Positions 54,988 through 64,000 of a DNA stretch of 64,000 bases are shown here, piece by piece (the first letter of the stretch is position 1; each line of letters starts with the position of its first letter). Where the stretch lies: assembly GCA_033977485.1 (NCBI GenBank), contig CM066993.1:72270864-72334863 (forward strand), given 5' to 3'. The translations under genes and the position numbers were made by a program. Under the pieces are notes generated by a model. The model did not search any database. It was not told where the DNA came from and saw nothing but the letters and a program-made list of their open reading frames with translations. This DNA comes from Hydrangea macrophylla (Eukaryota; Streptophyta; Magnoliopsida; Cornales; Hydrangeaceae).

Positions 54988-56798
54988 ATGGCGAGAATTA
55001 TTCTGATGCTGGCGCTCTGTGTACTGCCGGCGCTCGTTAGCGCCTCCCGCCCCGTCGTGACCCCATTTGTCTTGCAGGGTCGGGTTTACTGTGACACATG
55101 CCGGGCCGGGTTTGAGACCTCGGCCACCCACTACATTGCTGGTATGCCCTTCCTATATACATATATGTGTGTATATATATAGATCTATACGTATGATTTG
55201 CTTAAACGTTATCTAATTGGCGCTTTAGGAGATTTTTGCAGATCTACATTTGGGTTTTTTTTTTTTTTTTTTATTTATCTAAATAGGGTTATGTTTTCTA
55301 GAGAGTAGAGAGTAATGTTTTTTGGTCGGACCATGATAAGCATAATAATTTATTATTATTATTTTTTCAATACATTTTCTAGAATTTGTTTATTGTGGAT
55401 CTATTTGACCTTATTTTACTCTATTATAATCTAATGAATTTGATTTTCATATTTATTTTCTGACCCATGAAATGAAATTCATGTATTATTAATGTTGTAG
55501 ACTCATGTTGGTATTGTATAAAAAATGGTTTTAAAGCTGATCTGGTAGGATTGTATAATTCAATCCATGCTCTTCATGTGATGTGATTAGATGAGGTCAG
55601 GTAACCAATTACAAAATTTTTGTGACTTGGATCATGAAATTTTTCATAATGAGTATGCTTTTTTCTGTTTAAGATCTTCTTTGGTTTAGCCTCTTTTAGC
55701 AATGTACATAAAAAGACCACTAATTGCCAATGGTTATATTAAGATCTAGATTAGAGGTGAATGAGGTGATAAATGAATTGTTCTTACTACGTACCGTCTA
55801 GATCTGGCCTTACTCTTGCCACGTAGGAAGCACCGACACTTCAAATGAAGTGGGCACACCTACGACGCTGAAACGCGTGCGACATGCCACGACACATGAA
55901 AAACATGTCTGACTTAAATTTTTTTTTTTTTCCCAACATGGTACAAAATGTCTTTATTTTTGTTTAAGAGAAGTCTCAATTTTGGGGGGGCGAAAGTGTT
56001 ATGTGGTAAATAGAATTTCTTTGCGTCTTGTTACTTTTTGTATTATACAATGGTTGCATGGTAGAGTTGGTAGTGTTATGATATTTTCACCTATTGTTGT
56101 TTGGAGGTAATTATTTTACATCTTAGTTCTTAGGAGTAGTTTTTTTTTAAAAAAAATTTGTTATTTTTATGTTACGTGGTTAAACTGGTTAGATGTAAAG
56201 AAAAAAAAAAGTACGTGAAAAATTATTTGCTGAGTCTGTGTTGTGTTTTTTTTAGGTTTTGCAGTAACCCTGTGTGATTGTGATGTCCGTGTCGCCGTGT
56301 CCATATCGGTGCTTCTTAGCTTGCCACTATTGGTTGAGTTGGCCTTGTCTATTAGACTATACTTGTATATATTATTTGGGGATCCACATATTTAGCTACT
56401 GTAGTCTGTAGTGAGTAGGACTGGCAATTGGGTGGGCTCGGGTCCGGCTGAAAACGGGTCGTGCTGCAAACGAGCTTAGGCCAATAAGGCCTGGATAAAT
56501 ATCCGGGCTGGGCCGGGTCGGCCCCGTTAACCCGAATTATTGAAGCTTTTTGAAAATGAAAAGTGTGCTAGAGCCAAACCCGTGTTTGGCATGGAAGAAT
56601 TGAATAAAAACCTTCAAAAAAAAATTCTGGGTATATATATACACACATCTCTTTTTCCTTTCTAATTGTAGATTCATTCATGATGCACATCGAAATGGGT
56701 TTCTCAGTTACATATTTTGTATATGCATGTGTCCATGTGCCTATTTTACACATTTTATAGACATATGTATATACATGTGTATGTGTGTGGGGAGGAGG

Positions 56799-56842
<44 letters not shown>

Positions 56843-56987
56843 CTCACAGTGGCTGCCCGGTACTGATGCAACTAAAGGAAACGTGTCATGATATGCAAAG
56901 GAAACGAGATAACTTACATTGAGTTAACTTAAACGGAGTCGCAAAAGCAAAAAGAACGGAAACGTGAAATGCAATCATGCAACAATC

Positions 56988-57037
<50 letters not shown>

Positions 57038-57085
57038 TTTACAGCACCCAAAGTCTTCACCTTCTCATTACGGCTGTCGGCAGAA

Positions 57086-57132
<47 letters not shown>

Positions 57133-58517
57133 GGTGCGATTGAAGCGAAGAATAAGATGGGTTTAGGTTTAGGTTTAGGTTTATACAGTTGGTTTGGTGG
57201 CAAGCCTTTAACGGGTCCATGTGGACCCACTTTTAAATACACTGCTATGTGTTTATCCGTTTAGGCCCGATAATTAAAATTTGTAGGAACCCAATTACGT
57301 TTTGTTTCGGGCTTTTGTAGGCTGCCCGCTAGTTTCGGGCTTCAATTGCCAGGCCTAATAGTGAGTGGCATAAATTTATCCAAGCAGAGTGATGAAGAAT
57401 ATCAATGAGACTGATGGACTGCATTCCCAAAGAATGTTGAAAAATTATTGGGTGTGTCAAAATTGTTTTTGGATATTTCACAATGACTCAATTAGTAATT
57501 GATAAAAAGGAGGAAGAGATATAATGACCCAAGAAACATGAAAATCGCATGCCTTCCTGCTCTAGTATCAAGTATAGCAAGGTAGCCCCAAACATGTTCC
57601 TTACCTCATTGACATTGACATATTTCATGACCTCGTAAATCTAAGTGATGTTACTTACTGGGAAAGATTTCAATTAGAATACAGTTTCTAGTCTGAACTT
57701 TTTAGGGCATGTTTGGTGCTTAAAAGTTAAAACATGATCTGGTTCAGAATTGAATCAATTTAATCTGGTTTTTATTAAAACCAATATTGTGGTGATTTAT
57801 AAAGAACCAGTAATTGGTGTACCTTTTACGTTAGACACGGATTCCTATATCGGTTCAGAATCGGCTCCATTTAATCTGATTCTTATGTAAATCAGTATTG
57901 TATTAGTCTATTAGACACGGATTCCTGTATAACCAGATACACAGGTAAACAAACATAGAAATGGTTTTTTTCTTATCAGAACTGTTCTTGTGTTACCTAA
58001 TCTGTCTCTCAAGGTCTCGTCCTACATTATACACTTCGGTAGAGTAGGGAGGGTAACCTAATTGACCCACTTCATTACACAGCTGAAAGTGATGCATTAT
58101 GATTCATTAAATTCAATTTTATATGCCTTGAAAACCGGTTTGATGAACCGAAGATGTCATTCCAACTTTAACAACTGTTTATTATATCCATGTACAATAG
58201 GTGCCAAGGTTAGTCTGGAATGCAAGAACAGGGAGACACAGAAAGTATTATACAGTGCTGAGTCATTTACAGACTCAACAGGAACTTACAAGTTCATTGT
58301 CAAAGAGGACCATGACAATCAGCTCTGTGATTGTGCCCTTGTTAGCAGCCCCCAGATTGACTGTGCAACACCCGACCCAGGGCGTGACCGCGCCCGTGTG
58401 ATCCTCACCCGCAACAACGGCATTGTTTCGTACGACCGTTTTGCCAATGCCATGGGCTTCATGAAGAACCAGCCCATGGCCGGGTGCAACCAAGTTCTCC
58501 AGCAATATGAAGATTAG
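54988..58517 (+). CDS. Ole e 1-like pollen/secreted protein, two exons (54988-55141, 58201-58517)
   Basis: Predicted coding sequence is join(54988..55141, 58201..58517), giving 156 residues, typical for the Pollen_Ole_e_I family. The start ATG in CAACAATGGC opens a clear signal peptide (hydrophobic IILMLALCVLPALVSA, cleavage probably before SRPVV), so the product is secreted to the cell wall or extracellular space. Family signatures: FVLQGRVYCDTCRAGFET near the start of the mature part, then GAKVSLECK, DSTGTYKF, DHDNQLCDC, SPQIDCATPDPGRDRARV and GFMKNQPMAGC. Seven cysteines lie in the mature part; six are expected for three disulfides, and the extra one is in LCDC. The splice site (G|GTATGC ... 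ACAATAG|GTGCC, phase 1) restores Gly in IAGAK. Members of this family act in pollen and other growing tissues and some are allergens; the exact role here is unknown. It is the only intact-looking host gene in the window. Confidence 0.92.
55823..56319. mobile_element. 497-bp MITE with GAAGCACCGA ends, in the intron
   Basis: The left end GTAGGAAGCACCGACAC and the right end GTCCATATCGGTGCTTCTTAG are imperfect inverted repeats. CTTGCCAC is duplicated at 55815-55822 and 56320-56327. An 8-bp TSD suggests hAT; a 9-bp Mutator-type TSD is possible if one end base has mutated. The interior carries CGACACATGAAAAACATGTC and CGTGTCGCCGTGTCC stretches. Confidence 0.65.
56801..56841 (+). repeat. (GA)n microsatellite
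   Basis: GA run of about 40 bp inside the intronic hAT MITE. Confidence 0.9.
56990..57035 (+). repeat. (GA)n microsatellite
   Basis: GA run of about 45 bp inside the intronic hAT MITE. Confidence 0.9.
57089..57130 (+). repeat. (GA)n microsatellite
   Basis: GA run of about 41 bp inside the intronic hAT MITE. Confidence 0.9.
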
Positions 58518-59009
58518 AGTATGTTTCAAGTTTTTCATGTTCTGAGCATTGAGGTTTTTTTGCTTGGTCTGATCTATCCTATGTTATAATTATTTGGATT
58601 ATTCTGATCATTATATTGTTTAAAGTACTACCGTTGTGTTTTTTCTTGTATTGGACTCTATGCATCTATCTAAATTAATTTAGAAGCATCTTGCTTTTGT
58701 CGTCGAAAATGTATTTTTTTCATTTCATTTTTGTATTTTTAGCATTTAGCAAAAGATTCATCTAATAGTTCTTCTATTTGTCTCATACATATACATTTAT
58801 GTACACGTGTATTTTTATGGATCTTGTGCTAAGCTACCCTATTAGATTAGACGTGCTACCATTACTGGGAAATGAGGGCAAGAATATAAGTGTACTAAAG
58901 TAATCTCGCTTGTGGATGATGTTTTGAATTTTGAGCGGAAAAAAAAAAAATGGAGGTGATTTGGATTTTTTGTTGGTATAAGAACGAAATATACATCTTT
59001 CCAAAATTT
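58518..59009. other. 3' flank of the Ole e 1-like gene
   Basis: AT-rich, no gene. I see no canonical AATAAA close to the stop codon. Plant poly(A) signals are often degenerate, so the transcript end cannot be placed. Confidence 0.5.
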
Positions 59010-59140
59010 CTCTAGAGAGGACGCCCTCTCTTTAATAAAGAGAGACCTTTGTTTTGATCGTCGGATTGTGTTTAAAAATGAGATCTGACGGCCAAAATAG
59101 AGATCTTCGTTTTAATAAAGAGAGGGAGCCCTCTTTAGAG
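59010..59140. mobile_element. Small MITE-like inverted repeat, 131 bp
   Basis: The left arm CTCTAGAGAGGACGCCCTCT and the right arm AGAGGGAGCCCTCTTTAGAG pair over about 30 bases with a few mismatches; each arm continues in CTTTAATAAAG-type sequence. No clear TSD was found. Confidence 0.45.
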
Positions 59141-59192
59141 CCTGACTGTACATCTCCCAACATGCATACATATTTTCTTATAAATAGATAAG

Positions 59193-59200
59193 AATTCGAG
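59193..59200. repeat. TSD AATTCGAG, left copy
   Basis: Identical to 59846-59853. Confidence 0.9.
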
Positions 59201-59845
59201 TAGGGCTGGCCATCCCAACCCGAGCACCCACCAACCCGACCCAACCCGACCAACCCGAAGAGATTTAAGTGGTTTTGGCGGATGGCCGGATGAGTCATGG
59301 TTTTCCCAAGCCACACCCGATTGCTTATGGTTCGGTTGTCGGTTTTTATAATCCAAACCCGACATCACCCGACCCGACAAGACCATCTATTGAAAACTTA
59401 GAAAACACAATATATGTGGTGGAACTATGGAAGTCATTTTCAATTCTGTTTTTTGTATGTTGTATGAATCTGATTGTGGATTGTATAATTGTTTTTCATT
59501 TTTCGTTGCTTGTTAAGTTTATGTAGGATTTTTATTTATTAGTAAGTTAAATTGAATGTCTTCCTAAAAAGTTTGCAAGAAGGTGAAATGGTGAATAACA
59601 GGGTCATGCTTTGCAGTTGGGTACAATAAACTTAGCACTATCAGGGTGTAAAATTGATGAAAATATGATATATTCTTTTTGTCGGGTTTCACCCGAAACC
59701 AACCCGAACCAACTCGAAACCAATGGATCGGTTTTCACCTGACTAAATGGATGGATGATGGATTCTAAACTCATAACCCGATGGGGTTCGGATGGATGAT
59801 CGGGTGGGGGTCAAACCCGACTCACCCGAACCATGACCACCCCTA
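59201..59845. mobile_element. hAT-type MITE, 645 bp, perfect 8-bp TSD
   Basis: It begins TAGGGCTGGCCATCCC and ends GACCACCCCTA (imperfect inverted termini, TAGGG...CCCTA), flanked by a perfect AATTCGAG duplication. Both ends are rich in ACCCGACCC/GGGTTCGG. There is no transposase. The low divergence of the TSD points to a fairly recent insertion. Confidence 0.82.
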
Positions 59846-59853
59846 AATTCGAG
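59846..59853. repeat. TSD AATTCGAG, right copy
   Basis: Pairs with 59193-59200. Confidence 0.9.
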
Positions 59854-60033
59854 AAAAAAAAATTATCGTGTTGTCCTACTAGTGCTACGTTGGCGTTGTC
59901 CCCAGCTGCGCGCATCCGAGAATCTCCAAAGCCATAGATGGACCCAAAATGTTAGCTTTGTAACCCTTGGCTGTAAATAATTGGCATGACAACGATGGGG
60001 TAACGTATAGAAATACTGATTTGTATTTATTTG

Positions 60034-60397
60034 GGTAAATCACACTTTGTATCGATTTAGTTTGGGTGTGATATTAGTTTAGTCCTTATAGTTTTAATTT
60101 TATCATTTTGATTCTTGTAGTTTCAGTTTGGGTTTAATGTAGTCCGTTTATCAAATTTTTTAGGTTCAATATAGTTGTAAAGTGTAATTTCTCTAAGTAA
60201 ATTTGCTTTTATGACCCTTATAATCCCTTACGTATGCATTGCATGACTTATTTTTGTCAAAAATTGTAGAAAAATTTAATGGATGTACTACATTGAACTT
60301 AAACCGAAAATGCAAAGACTAAAATAACAAAATTGAAACTATAGGGATCAAAATGACATCACACCCAAACTACAAGGGTGTAAAGTGTAATTTATCG
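60034..60397. mobile_element. Foldback-type MITE with about 100-bp inverted arms
   Basis: The left arm (GGTAAATCACACTTTGTA...GTTTGGGTGTGATATTAG...) and the right arm (...GACATCACACCCAAACTAC...GTGTAAAGTGTAATTTATC) are imperfect inverted repeats of about 100 bases around a short centre. No TSD could be fixed. A related end, GGATAAATTACACTGACC, is seen at about 42253. Confidence 0.6.
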
Positions 60398-60477
60398 ATC
60401 TGTTTTCAAAAGAAATGGAATTTTTTTTAATTATTAAATCAATGTGAGTTTGAACTTAATTACAAAAGTAGAGTAAA

Positions 60478-60672
60478 TCGTTTTTAGAAAAAACGACATT
60501 ACATTGATGTTTTTAAGAAAAACGTCACTTAATTGAGTGTCGTTTTTAGCAAAAATGACATTAATCTTTTTATTTTTTGAATAAATTTTTGAAAAAATAA
60601 ATTATGTTTTAATTGAATGTCGTTTTTAGTAAAAATATTATTAAATGTCGTTTTACTAACCACGACATTAAT
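60478..60672. repeat. TGTCGTTTTTAGYAAAAA inverted motif cluster
   Basis: Five or six copies of (AA)TGTCGTTTTTAGTAAAAA or its reverse (AAAACGACATTA). It resembles the subterminal repeats of a CACTA-type element and may be an element end, but no CACTA terminus was found next to it. Confidence 0.5.
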
Positions 60673-61012
60673 AAAAGTTTAAATCAGTCCGTGCACCACT
60701 GCACTGCATACTGCGTGCGTGGCAGTGATTTTCGGACTTTACTAATGGTGTTTTTAGTAATACACAAGACTCTTACATGCATTAAATCCTTTGTTACTTT
60801 GGTTGTGCTGCAGATTTCAGCTTCTTAATGGGAGTCTGCTTGATTTGGTTCTTTTTTTTAGGCTTTGCTTTGGTGGGTTTTTTTTTTTTTTTTTTGTCTT
60901 AGCCAATTTGGGTGTTAAATGTTGGACTGTTCTAGAGATTTTGTGTTTTGGTGTACTATCTAGGCCATGTGCCATTGTTTTAATAAAAGTTGATGCTTAG
61001 CAAAAAAAAAAA

Positions 61013-61043
<31 letters not shown>

Positions 61044-61108
61044 AACCCTTAAAGAACAACACAGAGATATCAGAAGTGGTCCAGCTTTTTTGCAAGTTAA
61101 GCCAATAG
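60673..61108. other. Non-coding stretch with poly-T and poly-A tracts
   Basis: T17 near 60882 and A-rich tracts at 61001-61040. No gene recognised. Confidence 0.5.
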
Positions 61109-61550
61109 TGTCACGTCCCAGCGTAGCCAAAATATGGAAAATTTTAAAATTTTCATCTTGGACCCTGAGGCGCGTGACTGGTTGCAGTGCCGAATTGTCC
61201 ATGACCAAATAATAATAACTAAACGATATAATAAAAGGATAACACCATCATTTACTTACTGGAATATATTACAAAGAGAAGTCAAAGTACTTAGTTAATA
61301 CATCATTATAAATACATCAGAGTCTTATGACTCTTGGCCTTGCAAAACTATTACGAAATATATGCTAAGTCTTCTGGTTATAATAAAAAACATTTACAGA
61401 GGATAACTGCTAGTCTTCTCTCTAACTAGTATAACCATAGTTATCTTCAGTGTAATCTTCTTCAATGTTTCCTTCTTGTGTAGCTTCATAACCTGGGTAC
61501 TCCTCACCTGGATAAGCTGGACATGAGAATGTCCAGCGACATGAACGTCG

Positions 61551-61567
61551 TCAACTTATGAAAGCTG
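61551..61567. other. LTR hairpin, LTR H
   Basis: CAACTT-ATGA-AAGCTG corresponds to the B and G hairpins; one stem base differs. Confidence 0.45.
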
Positions 61568-61853
61568 AGTGAGTAAGCTAAATCAAATGGAGCGTATATA
61601 GTAAAACACAATAAGAATACATTTACTACCTTTCAACATGTCTCTTAGGATCTTTACATTCTCACCGTCGAATTATAACTATTAACGTACCCGACTATGT
61701 ATTCGATAGGAATACAAACAATTCAGGAGACCCGTCCAGACATTCTTAATGCCACTACCATTCATTTCTAACATCCGACGTCATTCACAAACCCAAAGTA
61801 TCTATTGCTAACCAAACTATCTTTCATTAACCAAAACATCTTTCATCAACCAC

Positions 61854-62430
61854 TTCGTCACGAAGAACCGAAGTGTTAAGGAGTGCAAGAACATCCATTT
61901 CGTCACGAAGAACCGAAAGGAGTCTTCACTCAAGGAATCACCGCTTCATCACGAAGAACCGAAAGCGTTATGGAGTGCAAGAACATCCATTTCCTCACGA
62001 AGAACCGAAAGGAGTCTTGACTCAAAGAATCACCGCTTCGTCACGAAGAACCGAAAGCGTTACGGAGTACCAGAACATCCATTTCCTCACGAAGAACCGA
62101 AAGGAGTCTTTACTCAAAGAATCACCACTTTGTCACGAAGAACCGAAAGCGTTACGGAGTACAACAACATCCATTTCCTCACGAAGAACCGAAAGGAATC
62201 TTTACTCAAAGAATCACCGCTTCGTCACGAAGAACCAAAAGCATTACGGAATACAAGAACATCTATTTCCTCACGAAGAACCGAAAGGAGTCTTTACTCA
62301 AAGAATCATCGCTTCGTCACGAAGAACCGAAAGCGTTATGCGTATCCCTTTCGTCACGAAGAACCGAAAGGATACTTACAATAGTCACATTTTAACCGTA
62401 TCCCTTTCGTCACGAAGAACCGAAAGGATA
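61854..62430. repeat. TTCGTCACGAAGAACCGAAAG array, about 92-bp units
   Basis: The motif TTCGTCACGAAGAACCGAAAG recurs about every 46 bases, alternating between two spacers, so that the full unit is 92 bp (AGTCTT at 61921, 62013, 62105, 62197 and 62289). TTCG...CGAA makes each motif a small hairpin. Because 92 is not divisible by three and the unit has few stops, long frames (61873-62463, 62130-62384) run through it. They are products of the repeat and are not genes. Confidence 0.88.
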
Positions 62431-62850
62431 CTCAAGAGTCACCACTTCACAACTCAACAATAGATCCCTTTTCTTACCCTCCCGGCCCCCGTGACCTGGT
62501 TTACCTATCCAACACTTATCCTTGACACACGCTGCTCCTGATCAAGTACAACTAGTCCGTACGTATCCTGGACCGCATTCGCGTCACTCGTTCCGTAGTT
62601 TAGTTTGTTAATTACTTTCATTTATACTTTCGAAGTTACGTTATACATCCGTCATTCTATTTTGTTATAATATACTTACGATGGAAACTTACCCAATCGT
62701 TATCGACGCAATAATCGTGCCGTACAACATACTAAAAGCTTGGGTATGAACTTTTAATGGTCAATACACTAAATTCGCGACAACAGAAAAACATAGCATG
62801 CATCTTATAGATCTATAACATGGATTTGATATCAATAACCATATAGACGA

Positions 62851-63244
62851 AAGCCTTAACATACTCATCTACGCGATAGCACAAGATATCCATAACCGCA
62901 TAGGCACCGGAAAGCAAGCATTATCAATAAACACATCATACAAGTAGCTATACAATCTGCCAGGAATTAATTTTACAATGTCGACTGAATTGATATGATT
63001 TATTTGGGCATGATGAACTGCTTTGTAGATCAAACTCAAAACTAGAACATTGTATATAATTGGATTATCTTCATGTACAACAAAATCTAGCTTCAATTAC
63101 ATTTTTGAACTATTCAAAATATTTATTTTACTTAGACATTTCTATATTTTTTGATTGCTCAGTCCCAGATTTATAGTACTGCATTACATGTGCATTTTAC
63201 CTATGAAGGAGCGCTTTTTAGACTAAGTTTTAGAAGAGTTATTT
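62851..63244. other. Unassigned stretch between LTRs H and I
   Basis: No gene or element border recognised. A 75-codon minus-strand frame (62869-63096) matches no family I know. Confidence 0.4.
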
Positions 63245-64000
63245 TGTCACGACCCATTCCGCTACGTGCGGAAACAGGACACGTGGCACGCCATTAAGGC
63301 TTATCCAGTTCCATTAAAGTCAAATAGCAGCGGAAAACATTATTAAAATCCATCAAAATCAGAGTTATAAAAAGTTTTGACCAATCGAATCATTTCAAAA
63401 GAAAACAGTTTTGAAAACAAAGGTTCAGTCGAATGTGCCTAGGGTCCAGTCGACTGTTCCTAGCAGAAACCAAAACCCAAACCCAAAAATTCTCAACAAA
63501 GGTCCAGTCGACTGATCAGGGAACCCAGTCGACTGTGTTATGCAGAACTAAAATTTAACATTTCAAAAAGGGGTCCAGTCGACCGACCTGGGGATCCAGT
63601 CGACTGGTTTTACCATTATGAGAAGCAGTAGCCAAAAATCAATAGTGTTCAGTCGACTGATAAAGGGTCCAGTCGACTGTTTCTCTTACTATTCACTTTC
63701 AGTGTCTCAATCACACGAGATCCAGTCGACTGACATAGGGTCCAGTCGACTGCTCCCCTGCTGGGCAGCCCTGTTGTGAAAATTCACAACTCATGCTTCT
63801 CCACACTAACAACAATCACAACCATAACTGAATTTCAACATTTAAAACATAACCACAGACGTTCAAACACAGGATTACCATACTACGGAACTAATCCAAA
63901 GATCTATTACAACGTATTACATAACCCAATTCCTTGATACTAGTTTAGGAAATAGAAACAAAAATATAAACAAATGATTCCCCCAGCATTCTTTAATGGC
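63245..64000 (-). mobile_element. A-family LTR I, partial (cut by window edge)
   Basis: It starts TGTCACGACCCATTCCGCTACG, as the A LTR at 4975, and shares the CAGTCGACTG array and flanking sequence (ATCAGAGTTATAAAAAGTTTTG). No primer site lies to its left, so it is either a solo LTR or the 3' LTR of a minus-strand element that continues beyond the window. Confidence 0.88.
63426..63752. repeat. CAGTCGACTG palindrome array, LTR I
   Basis: About nine exact copies of CAGTCGACTG plus variants (CAGTCGAATG, CAGTCGACCG); the best preserved array of this family in the window. Confidence 0.88.

Larger units (their letters stand above)
56416..57357. mobile_element. hAT-type MITE of 942 bp in the intron
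   Basis: Ends TAGGACTGGCAATTG and CAATTGCCAGGCCTA are inverted repeats with one mismatch. Flanks GTAGTGAG (56408-56415) and ATAGTGAG (57358-57365) give a 7 of 8 base TSD. The terminus type and 8-bp TSD indicate the hAT superfamily. It holds three GA microsatellites and no transposase. Confidence 0.75.
55142..58200 (+). other. Intron of the Ole e 1-like gene, 3059 bp
   Basis: GT...AG intron in phase 1. It is large for this gene type and holds two DNA-transposon insertions (55823-56319, 56416-57357), four GA or T-rich low-complexity tracts and no other coding sequence that I can recognise. Confidence 0.88.
61109..62850 (-). mobile_element. Diverged gypsy LTR H (B-like), right border unknown
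   Basis: It starts TGTCACGTCCCAGCGTAGCC, like the B and G LTRs, and contains the conserved hairpin region (CAACTTATGAAAGCTGAGTGAG at about 61551) in the same orientation. A 92-bp array fills its middle. No typical TTACA end or adjacent primer/polypurine site was identified, so it may be a truncated or solo LTR; the right limit given is approximate. Confidence 0.6.

Noticed and set aside
57161..57186. Telomere-like GGTTTA repeats
   Set aside because: About four copies of a six-base unit; the plant telomere unit is TTTAGGG and this is a short low-complexity run.
61873..62463. 196-codon frame
   Set aside because: Runs entirely through the 92-bp array of LTR H.

Overview
This window looks like repeat-rich nuclear DNA from a flowering plant, most likely a eudicot. 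The evidence is nested Ty3/gypsy and Ty1/copia retrotransposons primed with the plant initiator-Met sequence TGGTATCAGAGC, a CACTA (En/Spm) transposon, hAT and Harbinger MITEs, and one intron-containing gene of the pollen Ole e 1 family. I cannot name the species. I see no tRNA, rRNA, CRISPR or prokaryotic feature. Family and domain calls come from recognising protein motifs by eye. Element borders come from terminal motifs plus target-site duplications (TSDs) read directly from the sequence.

Layout. (1) 1-21229 is a three-level nest. A decayed copia element (17641-21229, + strand) was hit by gypsy element A (chromovirus type, - strand, left LTR cut by the window edge). The right LTR of A was then hit by gypsy element B (6095-16605, - strand, TSD TCCCC). 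B is nearly intact. Its two LTRs look the same apart from one extra 31-bp unit of an internal array, so it is a recent insertion. (2) 21230-25107 has no recognisable gene. It holds homopolymer tracts and, from about 23960, a probable LTR remnant. (3) 25108-50664 is a second and deeper nest. The LTR of a B-like gypsy element G (25108-26236, resumed 49222-50252) was hit by gypsy element C (26237-49216, + strand, TSD CAAAC, same family as A). C carries a 2.6-kb LTR-like insertion J (TSD CATGT) in its integrase region and an 11.4-kb CACTA transposon D (36710-48122, TSD ACG) in its 3' LTR. D carries a further LTR-like block E between its two transposase genes. (4) 50665-54900 holds small DNA-transposon and other repeat insertions. 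(5) 54988-58517 is the one convincing host gene, an Ole e 1-like secreted protein in two exons, with a 3.06-kb intron that contains two DNA transposons. (6) 58518-64000 has MITEs, an inverted-repeat element, a diverged gypsy LTR (H) and the start of another A-family LTR (I).

How the parts relate. A, C and I are one chromovirus family; B, G and H are related but diverged LTR families. All coding parts of A, C, D, G and the copia element are broken. B has a single in-frame TGA, at the codon that aligns with a TGA in A.

The most unusual cross-window pattern is that almost every LTR family here carries its own array of short, CpG-containing palindromes or inverted repeats (CAGTCGACTG; CGGCG...CGCCG; TCGATCGA; CGCGCGAGCG; GGCACTCA...TGAGTGCC; TTCGTCACGAA). 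The arrays have different sequences but the same design. A short hairpin with arms around CAGCTT/AAGCTG or CTCAGC/GCTGAG also recurs in five LTR copies of otherwise diverged families.
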